From CAWJJM01 sp963843275 (GTDB lineage Bacteria > Acidobacteriota > Thermoanaerobaculia > Multivoradales > JBCCEF01), in assembly GCA_963843275.1 (NCBI GenBank), contig CAWJJM010000012.1, forward strand, positions 1,116,001 through 1,180,000: a stretch of DNA of 64,000 bases, in the 5' to 3' direction. The notes beneath the pieces are model-generated. The model was not told the origin of the DNA and did no database searches. It saw only the letters and a list, made by a program, of their open reading frames with translations. Shown piece by piece: positions 1-7,686 of this stretch. Every line of letters starts with the position of its first letter. Positions within the stretch are counted from its first letter, which is position 1. The position numbers were made by a program, and so were the translations under genes.

Positions 1-1389
1 AACCAGCCTCACCCCGCCCGCGAGTCCCTGGAGCGCTTCCTGCGCGGCGCGCTGCCGCGACCGGAAGCCCGGCAGGTGTTGCGCCATCTGCTCACCGGGT
101 GCCCGAGCTGCCGCGCGGCCGCCGGCGCCGCCTGGCCGGGTTCCGCCGCACCGACGACGGCCGGCGGCGCCTCCGGCAACGTGGTCCCCTTCGAGGAGCG
201 CCTTCCCGAGGACCGCTACGCTCCGGCGTTCGCGCGCGTGGCGCAGGACCTGGGGGAGAGGGAGACCTCCTTCCGCCGCGAGGCGGTGGAGGCGGCCCAC
301 CTGCGCGGCGCGCTGCTGGCGCTGCCGCCGGCCGAACGCTCCTCCCGGCTGGCCGCCGACCCCGCGCGGGTCCGCTGGAGCCTGGTGACCGCGCTGCTCG
401 ACGACTGCCAGCAGGCCTGCCACGAGGATCCGCAGGTGGCCGTCGAGCTGGGCGAGCTGGCGGTGGCGGCGGCGGACCTGCTCGATCCGGACCGCTATTC
501 GGCGGCCGCGGTGGGTGACCTGCGCGGCCGTGCTCGGGCGCAGCTCGCCAACGCCCTGCGGGTGACCGGACGCTTCCGCGACGCCGAGGAGGCCTTCGCG
601 GCGGCGACGGCGGAGCTCGAGCGCGGCAGTGGCGACGCCGTCGAGCGCTGCCGCGTCGACTCGCTGCAGGCCCTGCTGTGGATCGAGCGCAAGCGCTTCG
701 ACGAGGCGGAGCGGCTGCTCGACCGCGTGGAGGTGACCGCGGCCCGCTATGGCGAGCGGCACCTGCAGGGCATCGCGCTGCTGCGCAAGGCGCGCCTGGC
801 GAACCGGCGCGACGACAACGAGGCCGCCCTCGATCTGCTGCGCCGCAGCGTCGCCCTGATCGACCCGGAGGAGGACCCGGTCCTGGTCCTCGGCGCCGCC
901 CACAACTTCATGCACCTGCTGGTCGAGTCGGGGCGCTACCGCGAGGCCCTCGACCGCATCGAGCAGACGCGGGCGCTGCACCTGCAGCTCGGCGGCCGCA
1001 TCGACCTGCTGCGTTTCCGCTGGCTCGAGGGCAAGGTGTACCAGGGACTGGGTTGGCTGCGGCAGGCGGCCTCCCTGTACGAGGAGGTGCGCGCCAACTT
1101 CATCGCCGACGGGCTGGCGTTCGAGGTCGCCCTGGTGTCGCTGGACCTGGCCTCGGTCTACAGCCTGGAGGGCGCCGATGCCGAGGTGCGGCGGCTCGCC
1201 GAGGAGATGCTGCCCATCTTCCGGTCCCAGGAGGCGCACCAGGAGGCGCTGGCGGCGGTGCTGTTCTTCCGCGACGCGGTCCGCAGCCGCACGGCCTCGG
1301 TGCGTCTGATCCGCGAGCTGTCCGAGTATCTGCAGCGCTCCCGGAACGAGCCCGGGTTGCGCTTCCACGCCAGCGCTCCCGCCGTCTAG
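1..1389 (+). CDS. Helical-repeat (TPR-like) protein with zinc-finger-like N terminus, 5' partial
   Basis: The frame is open from the first base of the window, so the true start lies to the left; the GTG at 76 is only the first start-like codon inside it. About 462 residues are visible. Near the visible N terminus H29, C34 and C37 (HLLTGCPSCR) resemble the zinc-binding motif of anti-sigma ZAS/zf-HC2 domains. The remainder is a long series of amphipathic helices rich in Ala, Leu, Arg and Glu with TPR-like spacing (for example NALRVTGRFRDAEEAFAAA and FMHLLVESGRYREALDRIEQ). No transmembrane segment is visible. Such zinc-finger plus TPR proteins are often encoded beside ECF sigma factors, but the upstream neighbour is not visible. 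The biochemical function is unknown. Confidence 0.65.
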   Translation, partial: NQPHPARESLERFLRGALPRPEARQVLRHLLTGCPSCRAAAGAAWPGSAAPTTAGGASGNVVPFEERLPEDRYAPAFARVAQDLGERETSFRREAVEAAHLRGALLALPPAERSSRLAADPARVRWSLVTALLDDCQQACHEDPQVAVELGELAVAAADLLDPDRYSAAAVGDLRGRARAQLANALRVTGRFRDAEEAFAAATAELERGSGDAVERCRVDSLQALLWIERKRFDEAERLLDRVEVTAARYGERHLQGIALLRKARLANRRDDNEAALDLLRRSVALIDPEEDPVLVLGAAHNFMHLLVESGRYREALDRIEQTRALHLQLGGRIDLLRFRWLEGKVYQGLGWLRQAASLYEEVRANFIADGLAFEVALVSLDLASVYSLEGADAEVRRLAEEMLPIFRSQEAHQEALAAVLFFRDAVRSRTASVRLIRELSEYLQRSRNEPGLRFHASAPAV

Positions 1390-1465
1390 ACCCGACGCCG
1401 ACGGCGGGCGTGTCGCTCCGGGCCGGGCCTCCCGGGCGCGGACGGCTTCGCGCTAGGCTCGTCCG

Positions 1466-2710
1466 ATGGCGACCTCCTCTCCGCCCGGTACCCGCCTGCT
1501 GGTGCTCGGCTGCGGCTTCGGCGGCTACTCCCTGCTCTCCCGGCTGCCGCGCACCGGTTGGCGGAACACGCTGGTCACGCCGCGCAACCACTTCCTGTTC
1601 TACCCGCTGCTCGCCTCGGCCACCGTCGGCAGCGTCGAGTTCCGCAGCATCCTCGAGCCCGCGGCGCGACGCCTCCGGGGGACCCGCGTCCTCGAGGCCG
1701 CCGCCGAGGCGATCGACCTGGCGGCGCGGCGCGTCCACTGCCGCAGCGCGGTGGGGGAGGACCGCTTCGAGCTCTCCTACGACGCGCTGGTGATCGCGGT
1801 GGGCGCGGGGGTGGCGGACTACGGCGTGCGCGGCGTCTTCGAGCACGCCTACACGCTGAAGAGCGTCGAGGACGCGCGCGCCATCCGCCGGGGCATCCTC
1901 GAGCGCTTCGCCGCGGCGGAGATCCCCCACCTCGCGCCGGACGAGGTGCGCCGGCGCCTGACCTTCGTGGTCTGCGGCGGCGGGCCCACCGGGGTCGAGG
2001 TGGCGGCGGAGATCCGCGACCTGGTGGACCGCGAGCTCGCCGCCACCCAGCCGGAGCTCGCCCGGCAGGTGCGGGTGGTCCTGGTGGAGGCGCTCGACCG
2101 GTTGCTCACCGGTTTCGACGAAGCGCTGAGCCGCTACGCGCGCGAACACTTCCTCAGCGAGGGGATCGAGGTGCAGCTCTCGCGGCCGGTCGAGGCCGTC
2201 GAAGCGCAGCGCGTGCGGCTCGCGGGGGGCGGGGAGATCCCCTGCGGCATGGTGATCTGGGCCGGGGGCAACGCGCCGCTGCCGCTGGTGCGCGATCTCG
2301 GTGAGCCCCGCGACGACCGCGGCCGCCTGCAGGTCGACGACCGTCTGCGCCTGGTGCGACACCCCGAGGTCTACGCGCTCGGCGACTGCGCCACCTTCGC
2401 CGACCGGCCGCTGCCGGCCACCGCGCAGGTGGCGCAGCAGCAGGGCAGGTACCTCGCCGACGCGCTGGAGCGCTGGCGGCGGGGGAGGGTGGTGCGCCCC
2501 TTCCGCTTCCGCTCGAGCGGCATGCTCGCCTACATCGGCCACGGCGAGGCGCTCGCCGACCTGCCCCAGGTCAAGTGGAGCGGCCGCAGCGCCTGGTTCT
2601 TCTGGCGCTCCGTCTACTTCACCAAGCTGGTCTCGCCCGCCAACAAGATCAAGGTCCTCTTCGACTGGGTCAAGAACCGCGCCTTCGGCCGCGACCTCTC
2701 CCGCTTCTGA
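1466..2710 (+). CDS. ndh: Type II NADH:quinone oxidoreductase (NDH-2 family)
   Basis: This 414-residue flavoprotein most likely transfers electrons from NADH to quinone at the inner face of the cytoplasmic membrane without pumping protons. An N-terminal FAD-binding GxGxxG (LVLGCGFGGY, residues about 12-21), a second dinucleotide motif for NADH (FVVCGGGPTGVEVAAEI, about 168-184) and the FAD-contacting GD motif (YALGDCATF, about 307-315) occur in the usual order. The C-terminal 60 residues (AYIGHGEALADLP, then an aromatic and basic tail with FFWRSVYFTKL) are typical of the membrane-associating end of NDH-2. The ATG at 1466 directly precedes the Rossmann strand. The gene is monocistronic and convergent with lptFG. 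Confidence 0.88.
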   Translation: MATSSPPGTRLLVLGCGFGGYSLLSRLPRTGWRNTLVTPRNHFLFYPLLASATVGSVEFRSILEPAARRLRGTRVLEAAAEAIDLAARRVHCRSAVGEDRFELSYDALVIAVGAGVADYGVRGVFEHAYTLKSVEDARAIRRGILERFAAAEIPHLAPDEVRRRLTFVVCGGGPTGVEVAAEIRDLVDRELAATQPELARQVRVVLVEALDRLLTGFDEALSRYAREHFLSEGIEVQLSRPVEAVEAQRVRLAGGGEIPCGMVIWAGGNAPLPLVRDLGEPRDDRGRLQVDDRLRLVRHPEVYALGDCATFADRPLPATAQVAQQQGRYLADALERWRRGRVVRPFRFRSSGMLAYIGHGEALADLPQVKWSGRSAWFFWRSVYFTKLVSPANKIKVLFDWVKNRAFGRDLSRF

Positions 2711-2763
2711 CCCTCCCCGGCACGGCGCGGCCGGAACGGACGCGGCCCCACGCCGCGGACGCG

Positions 2764-2780
2764 CCCGCCGCCGCGGCGGG
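2764..2780. terminator. GC hairpin between convergent genes
   Basis: CCCGCCG / CGGCGGG forms a 7-bp perfect stem with a 3-nt loop, lying between the ndh stop and abutting the stop of the opposing lptFG gene. There is no T-tract, so a role as bidirectional terminator is an inference from its position. Confidence 0.35.
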
Positions 2781-5168
2781 TCAGGTGCGGACGCCGAGGA
2801 AGAGATAGACCGCCAGCATCGCGAACAGGAGGTTGGGGCTCCACACCGCCACCGCCGGCGGCAGGGCGCCGGTCTCGCCGAGGGTGCGGAAGAAGGCGTA
2901 GACGCCGATGAACACCATGCCGAGGACCACCGACAGGCCGATGCCGTACAGCGCTCCCTGCCGCCCGAGGCGGAAGGCGAACGGGAAGGCGACCAGGGCC
3001 ATCACCAGCGAGATGGCCGGGTAGGCGATCTTGCTGTCCAGGGCCACCCAAAGCTCCGGCACGCGCTGGCCGCTCGCCTGGAGCTCGAGGATGTAGTCGC
3101 GCAGGTCGCGATAGCTCATCTCTTCGGGAGCCTTGACCTCGGACGCGAAGTAGGACGGCGTCTCGGGGTAGTCGACCAGCCGCGGCTCGGTGAAGCGGGT
3201 GTAGGCCGTGACGTCGACGCCGTCGAAGCGCCGCGCCCAGCCGTCGTAGAAGAGCCAGCGGCCCGTGGCGTGGTCGTAGGTGGCCTGCTGGGCGAAGAGC
3301 CGCCCGACCAGGCGGTGCCGGTCGTCGAACTCGAAGACCTGCAGCCGTTGCAGCGACTCGGTCTGCGGCTCGTAGCGCAGGTAGTTGTAGACGTAACGCC
3401 CCTGGCCGAACAGCCATTGGCGGTCGGCGCGCCGGTAACCGCGCGGCGTCTTGGTGCCCTTGATGACGTCCTTGAGCTGCGCCACCCGGGTGTTGGAGGC
3501 GGGGAGGACCTCCGCTTCGAGGTACGCCGAGGTGGCGACGATCGCCAGCGCCACCGCCAGCACCGGCACCGCGAGGCGGAACAGGCTCACGCCCAGCGCC
3601 TTGAAGGCGGTCACCTCGTTGCTCCGCGAGAGCAGGCTGAAGGTGATCAGGGTGGTGACCAGCACCAGGATCGGGGCCAGGTCGTAGAAGATCTGCAGCG
3701 ACAGGAACTGGTAGTAGGCGACCACCACCGAGCGGGCGACGTGGTTCTTGATGATCTCGTCCATCAGCTCGCCGACGTCGGCGACGATGTAGACGCTGAG
3801 GCCGGACAGCAGCACCAGCAGGAAGATGTACCCGAACGAGCGCATCACGTAGCGGTCGAGGAGGTTGGGGAAGAGCAGGCGCGGCCGGGGCAGCCGCAGC
3901 ACCACGTCGGCGGCGCCGCGGCCCCGCTGGCGACGCGCCTCCTGGCGCGCCCGGCGCTCCTGCTGGCGCGCTTCGCGGTGGCGGCGCAGGCGGACGATGC
4001 GCCCCCAGACGTCGTTGCGCACCCAGCGGTCGACCCGCGTCAGCAGGAGGCTCTTGTCGCGGTTGCGGCGCGCCAGCAGCAGCAGCCCACCGGCGGCCAG
4101 CACCAGGTTGGGAAACCACATCGCCAGCCACGGCGGGATCTTCCCGAAGCGGGCGTAGTTCTCGCCGTTGTTGAGCAACAGGTAGTAGACGAGGATCACC
4201 AGGATCGACAGCGCGAAGCCCGAGGCCCGCCCGCCGCGGCGGTTGTTGAAGCCGAGGGGCAGCGCGCAGAGTCCGAACACCAGGCAGGCGAAGGGGATCG
4301 AGAACTTCTTGTGGATCTCGACCCGCAGCCGGTTGCGCAGCTCCTGGCTGGCGCCCGGCTCGGCGAGGCGCTGGCGCAGCTCGGTGAGGTCGAGCTCGCG
4401 CAGGTCCTTGCTCGCCGCGGTGCGCTCCTGGGGGATGTCGGAGAGCTCGTCGTCGAGGACGCGCTCGACGCGGCGGTTGTAGCTGATCTGGTAGGTGCCG
4501 GGGTGCGCCAGGTCGATCTCGTGGGTGTAGGCGTTCTCCAGCTCGAGGACCACCCGCTTTCCCGCCTCGTCGAGGCGCAGGCGCCCCCACTCGGCCATCG
4601 TCACCTGGGTCTTCTGGGTGGGCAGCGACTGGGTGAGGAAGACACCCTTCCAGCGCTCGTCGCGCTCCGGCATCTCGAAGACGTAGAGCAGCGTCCCCTC
4701 GAACTCCGAGTAGAAGACGCGCGGCTCCACCTGTCGGTCGGCCGTCTCGCGGATGATGCGCAGGGTGAGGCCCTGGAGCGCCGTGTTGCCCGCCGGGAGC
4801 GCCCACAGCATCAGCGCCACGTTGACGACGGTGAAGAACCCGGAGACCAGCAGGATCGGACGGTACAGCGCCAGCAGGCTGACCCCGGACGAGCGCATCG
4901 CCACCAGCTCGCTGTCGGAGGCCAGCCGTCCCACCGCGATCAGGATGCCGAACAACAGCGACATCGGCAGCGTCAGGACGATGATGTTGGGCAGCGTGTA
5001 GAGGAGCATCTCGCCGATCACGGAGGTCGACAGCCCCCGGCGGATGATCATCTCCGCGGCCCGGAACAGGAAGCGCAGCAGCAGGATGGATGTGTAGACT
5101 AGAAAGCCCAGCGCCAACGGGCCGAGAACCTCGCGGAGCATGTAGCGATCGAGGATTCTCAGGCGCAT
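2781..5168 (-). CDS. Single-chain LptF-LptG lipopolysaccharide export permease
   Basis: The two transmembrane subunits of the LPS exporter LptB2FG, normally separate 350-400-residue proteins, are joined here in one 795-residue chain. Residues 1 to about 380 are LptF-like: it starts RILDRYMLREVLGPL, has early membrane helices, a periplasmic beta-jellyroll region about 130-270, then three C-terminal helices. A basic cytoplasmic linker (about 370-420, many Arg) leads to a second copy beginning LLDRYVMRSFGYIFLLVLLSGLS with the LptG-like order of helices, jellyroll (about 560-690) and helices. The matching ATPase LptB and an LptC-LptA fusion lie at 19.8-22.7 kb. The start ATG has no Shine-Dalgarno but lies 12 nt from a TTATAA hexamer shared with the divergent gene. 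Confidence 0.88.
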   Translation of the reverse strand: MRLRILDRYMLREVLGPLALGFLVYTSILLLRFLFRAAEMIIRRGLSTSVIGEMLLYTLPNIIVLTLPMSLLFGILIAVGRLASDSELVAMRSSGVSLLALYRPILLVSGFFTVVNVALMLWALPAGNTALQGLTLRIIRETADRQVEPRVFYSEFEGTLLYVFEMPERDERWKGVFLTQSLPTQKTQVTMAEWGRLRLDEAGKRVVLELENAYTHEIDLAHPGTYQISYNRRVERVLDDELSDIPQERTAASKDLRELDLTELRQRLAEPGASQELRNRLRVEIHKKFSIPFACLVFGLCALPLGFNNRRGGRASGFALSILVILVYYLLLNNGENYARFGKIPPWLAMWFPNLVLAAGGLLLLARRNRDKSLLLTRVDRWVRNDVWGRIVRLRRHREARQQERRARQEARRQRGRGAADVVLRLPRPRLLFPNLLDRYVMRSFGYIFLLVLLSGLSVYIVADVGELMDEIIKNHVARSVVVAYYQFLSLQIFYDLAPILVLVTTLITFSLLSRSNEVTAFKALGVSLFRLAVPVLAVALAIVATSAYLEAEVLPASNTRVAQLKDVIKGTKTPRGYRRADRQWLFGQGRYVYNYLRYEPQTESLQRLQVFEFDDRHRLVGRLFAQQATYDHATGRWLFYDGWARRFDGVDVTAYTRFTEPRLVDYPETPSYFASEVKAPEEMSYRDLRDYILELQASGQRVPELWVALDSKIAYPAISLVMALVAFPFAFRLGRQGALYGIGLSVVLGMVFIGVYAFFRTLGETGALPPAVAVWSPNLLFAMLAVYLFLGVRT

Positions 5169-5180
5169 GGCGGGGTGCGA

Positions 5181-5186
5181 TTATAA
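5181..5186. promoter_or_regulatory. Palindromic TTATAA, candidate shared -10 of two divergent genes
   Basis: The space between the start codons of lptFG (5168) and the SDR gene (5199) is only 30 bp. Its exact midpoint carries the self-complementary hexamer TTATAA, 12 nt from each ATG. Neither gene has a Shine-Dalgarno, so both may be transcribed from this hexamer as nearly leaderless mRNAs. This is an inference from sequence only. Confidence 0.4.
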
Positions 5187-5198
5187 GGTCCGCATGCG

Positions 5199-5966
5199 AT
5201 GAGCCTGCCCACCCCCTCCCCCCTCGCCGACCGCACGGTGCTGGTGACCGGCGGCGCGCACCGGGTCGGAGGGGCGATCAGCCGCCACCTCGGCGCCCTC
5301 GGCGCCCGCGTCCTCGTCCACCACCACGCCAGCGCCGCGGCGGCGGCCGAGCTGGTCGCCGAGCTGCCACCCGGTAGCCGAACCCTCGCCGCCGACCTCG
5401 CCGCTCCCGACGGCGCCGACCGGCTGCTCGACGCCGCCGGCGAGCTCCCCGACGCCGTGGTCCACTCGGCCGCCTCCTTCCTCCGCCGCGGCGTCGCCGA
5501 GACCTCGGTGGAGGAGTGGGACGCGGTCTTCGCCCTCAACCTGCGCGCCTTCTTCCTGCTCGCCCGCGGCTTCGCGCGGCGCCGCGCCGCCGGCGGCGGA
5601 GGGGCGGCCGCGGACCCTAGCCTGGTCGCGATCTCCGACGCCGGCGCCCTCGAGCTGTGGCCCGGGTACGCCGCCCACTGCGTGGCCAAGGCGGCGCTGC
5701 TGCCGCTGGTGCGGCTGCTCGCCAAGGCCCTGGCACCGGCGGTGCGGGTCAACACCGTGGTCCCGGGCCCCGTCCTGCCCCCGGAGGGGACGCCGCCGGC
5801 CGAGCGCCAGGCGATGGCCTCCCGCACGCTGCTCGGACGGGTGGGGGAGCCCGACGACGTCGCGGCGGCGGTCGCCTTCCTGCTCACCGACCGCTTCGCC
5901 ACCGGCAGCGTCCTCGAGGTCACCGGAGGGTCGCACCTCTGGCGTGGCCGTCTCGACCGCGACTGA
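5199..5966 (+). CDS. SDR-family oxidoreductase, pteridine-reductase/FolM-like
   Basis: A 255-residue short-chain dehydrogenase. The NADP-binding loop is TGGAHRVGG (residues about 14-22), with Arg where pteridine reductases (PTR1, FolM) have it, and a PG motif (NTVVPGPV) follows the active site. In PTR1 the active site is YxxxK inside GY..YTMAK; here the same stretch reads GYAAHCVAKAAL, so the catalytic Lys is present but the aligned Tyr appears to be His. The gene ends 17 bp before a PTPS-III-type pterin synthase, which supports a role reducing dihydropterins (dihydromonapterin or dihydrofolate) in folate or pterin metabolism. Other SDR substrates cannot be excluded. Its frame and codon use match its neighbours. 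Confidence 0.75.
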   Translation: MSLPTPSPLADRTVLVTGGAHRVGGAISRHLGALGARVLVHHHASAAAAAELVAELPPGSRTLAADLAAPDGADRLLDAAGELPDAVVHSAASFLRRGVAETSVEEWDAVFALNLRAFFLLARGFARRRAAGGGGAAADPSLVAISDAGALELWPGYAAHCVAKAALLPLVRLLAKALAPAVRVNTVVPGPVLPPEGTPPAERQAMASRTLLGRVGEPDDVAAAVAFLLTDRFATGSVLEVTGGSHLWRGRLDRD

Positions 5967-5983
5967 CCCCGGACCCCCGCCCC

Positions 5984-6400
5984 GTGCCGATCCACCTCCA
6001 GCGCCGCTACCGCTTCAGCGCCAGCCACCTCTACCGGCGTCCCGAGTGGAGCGACGAGGAGAACCGGCGACGCTTCGGCAAGACCTCGATCGAGCCCGGC
6101 CACGGCCACAACTACCGGCTCCGGGTCACCGTGACCGGCGAGGTGGACCCCGGAACCGGCTTCCTCGTCGACCTCGCCGAGCTCGACGCCGCGGTGGACG
6201 AGCACGTCCTCGCCGCCCTCGACCACCACCACGTCAACGCCGCGATCGCCGACTTCGCACCGGGCGGCGCCATCCCCACCAGCGAGAACCTCGTCCTCTG
6301 GATCCGCGACCGCCTGCGGCCCCACCTCCCCCCGGGCGTCCGCCTCGTCGCCCTCCGCCTCGCCGAGGAGGAGGACCTCGCGGCCGAGTGGGTGGAGTAG
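5984..6400 (+). CDS. 6-pyruvoyltetrahydropterin synthase family protein, PTPS-III signature
   Basis: COG0720 family protein of 138 residues starting at GTG 5984. Zinc ligands are seen in FSASH and GHGHNY, and the C-terminal acidic strand is present. In QueD and eukaryotic PTPS a catalytic Cys precedes the HGH motif. Here the stretch reads FGKTSIEPGHGHNY: no Cys, but Glu in an ExxHGH arrangement. Known PTPS-III enzymes with this signature cleave dihydroneopterin triphosphate products to 6-hydroxymethyl-dihydropterin and so replace FolB in folate synthesis. The upstream FolM-like reductase fits that reading. I therefore prefer a folate role over queuosine (QueD). No Shine-Dalgarno is obvious; the short gap suggests co-transcription with the reductase. 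Confidence 0.8.
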   Translation: MPIHLQRRYRFSASHLYRRPEWSDEENRRRFGKTSIEPGHGHNYRLRVTVTGEVDPGTGFLVDLAELDAAVDEHVLAALDHHHVNAAIADFAPGGAIPTSENLVLWIRDRLRPHLPPGVRLVALRLAEEEDLAAEWVE

Positions 6401-6882
6401 CCGCCCGCCGCGAGCAGCCCCCTCACCGCCCCGGCGTCCTCGCTGCCGGCGTCCGCGCTGGAAGAAAAGAAATCCCAGATTCCACGCCGACCGGCTGCAA
6501 CCCATCGGCGAGCCGGACGGCCGCTCGAGAAAGACGATCCGGTGCACCCCCGAAGCGGCCGAGCGAAGCGACAGCCCCCTCCGGAACGCACCAGGGACGA
6601 CCGTGGCAGCGCCGGGCGGACCTCCCACCACCCGCGACCCCCCAGGACATCGGGCAGTGGAGAAGTGAGCCCGAACCGGCCGCCCCCGAGCCCCGGCCGA
6701 GCGCCGCGAGGCGCCCCTTGCTTCGCGACAGGCCTTCCCCTCGACCTGCCTCCCGCCCGAGCGAAGCAATGCCGACCTCGTCAACGCGCCGCGGCCTCGG
6801 AGGGCAACGCACCAGCCACCCCGAGCTTGTCCGCTGGCCGCGAGGCGCACGCCGATTCGCGACAAACGTGCCCCTCCACCTG
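6401..6882. other. Non-coding stretch with degenerate repeats
   Basis: No credible gene on either strand. Two diverged copies of a roughly 134-bp unit (GCGAGGCGC, then TTCGCGACA, then GAGCGAAGC) start near 6705 and 6839. A further copy of the motif GCCGAGCGAAGCGA lies near 6558. The open frames here are Arg/Pro-rich by-products of GC-rich repeats. Confidence 0.6.
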
Positions 6883-7511
6883 GCCGCAGGCCGAGCGAAG
6901 CGACGGCCTCCACGTCGACACCCAGGTGCGAACGCGGCCGCGCCCATCGAAGCTCCTCCATCCACCGAGCGAGATTCTGTCAACCACCTCACCACCCCCA
7001 CATCCGCCACCGGAGAAGGGAACCCCACCATCCCACCCGGCCGCCGGCCGAGCGAAGCGACGGCCTCCTCGCCGACGCCGCAGGTACGAACGCGGCCACG
7101 CCCATCGAAGCTCCTCCATCCACCGCGCGAAAATCTGTCAACCACCTCACCACCCCCACATCCGCCACCGGAGAAGGGAACCCCACCATCCCACCCGGCC
7201 GGCGGCCGAGCGAAGCGACGGCCTCCTCGCCGACGCCGCCAGGTACGAACGCGGCCTCGCCCATCGAAGCTCCTCCATCCACCGCGCGAAAATCTGTCAA
7301 CCACCTCACCACCCCCACATCCGCCACCGGAGAAGGGAACCCCACCTTCCCACCCGGCCGGCGGCCGAGCGAAGCGACGGCCTCCCCGCCGACACCCCAG
7401 GTACGAACGCGGCCTCGCCCATCGAAGCTCCTCCATCCACCGCGCGAGATTCTGTCAACCACCTCACCGCCCCACATCCGCCACCGGAGAAGGGAACCCC
7501 ACCGTCCACGC
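6883..7511. repeat. Tandem repeat, period 158-159 bp, about four copies
   Basis: Each unit contains, in order, GGCCGAGCGAAGCGACGGCC, a short variable spacer, GGTACGAACGCGGCC, CCCATCGAAGCTCCTCC, TCTGTCAACCACCTCACC and CATCCGCCACCGGAGAAGG. The CCCATCGAAGC landmark begins at 6943, 7101, 7260 and 7418, giving periods of 158, 159 and 158. Because 158 is not a multiple of three, no frame is kept across units, arguing against a repeat protein. Copies differ at a few positions only, so the array is recent or homogenised. The 20-bp GGCCG..CGGCC segment can form a small stem. The array lies between the pterin genes and parB. Confidence 0.85.
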
Positions 7512-7534
7512 CCGAACCACCCTCCGGAGCGTGG

Positions 7535-7565
7535 TTGACATAATCTATCTTATCGGACGTTATGT
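7535..7565. other. AT-rich site: -35-like TTGACA and Xer core-like arms
   Basis: A short AT-rich island in very GC-rich DNA, right after the repeat array. TTGACA is at 7535-7540, and ACATAA (7538-7543) pairs with TTATGT (7560-7565). Read as 11-6-11, GGTTGACATAA / TCTATC / TTATCGGACGT has the inner CATAA...TTAT arrangement of XerCD dif sites. It could be a promoter, a recombination core site or a chance island. I cannot decide between these from sequence. Confidence 0.3.
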
Positions 7566-7686
7566 TGGACGGTGAAAAGAGGCACTGCGAGACCTCCAAG
7601 AACCCTCCGCGACGCCCCAAACCCCCGCTTTGCGACCCCGCCGCCCCTCACCACCCGCGGCGTTGAGCTTTCGTCGCGTCGGGGGT

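Noticed and set aside
2301..5102. A 933-codon open frame on the plus strand opposite lptFG
   Set aside because: It is antisense to a well-supported membrane protein, is His/Gln/Arg-rich without domains, and arises because stop codons are rare in such GC-rich DNA.
6423..7436. Minus-strand open frames reading repeated motifs such as VASLGRRPGG across the tandem array
   Set aside because: The repeat period is 158-159 bp, so the frame is not kept from unit to unit; the apparent repeat protein is a by-product of the DNA repeat.
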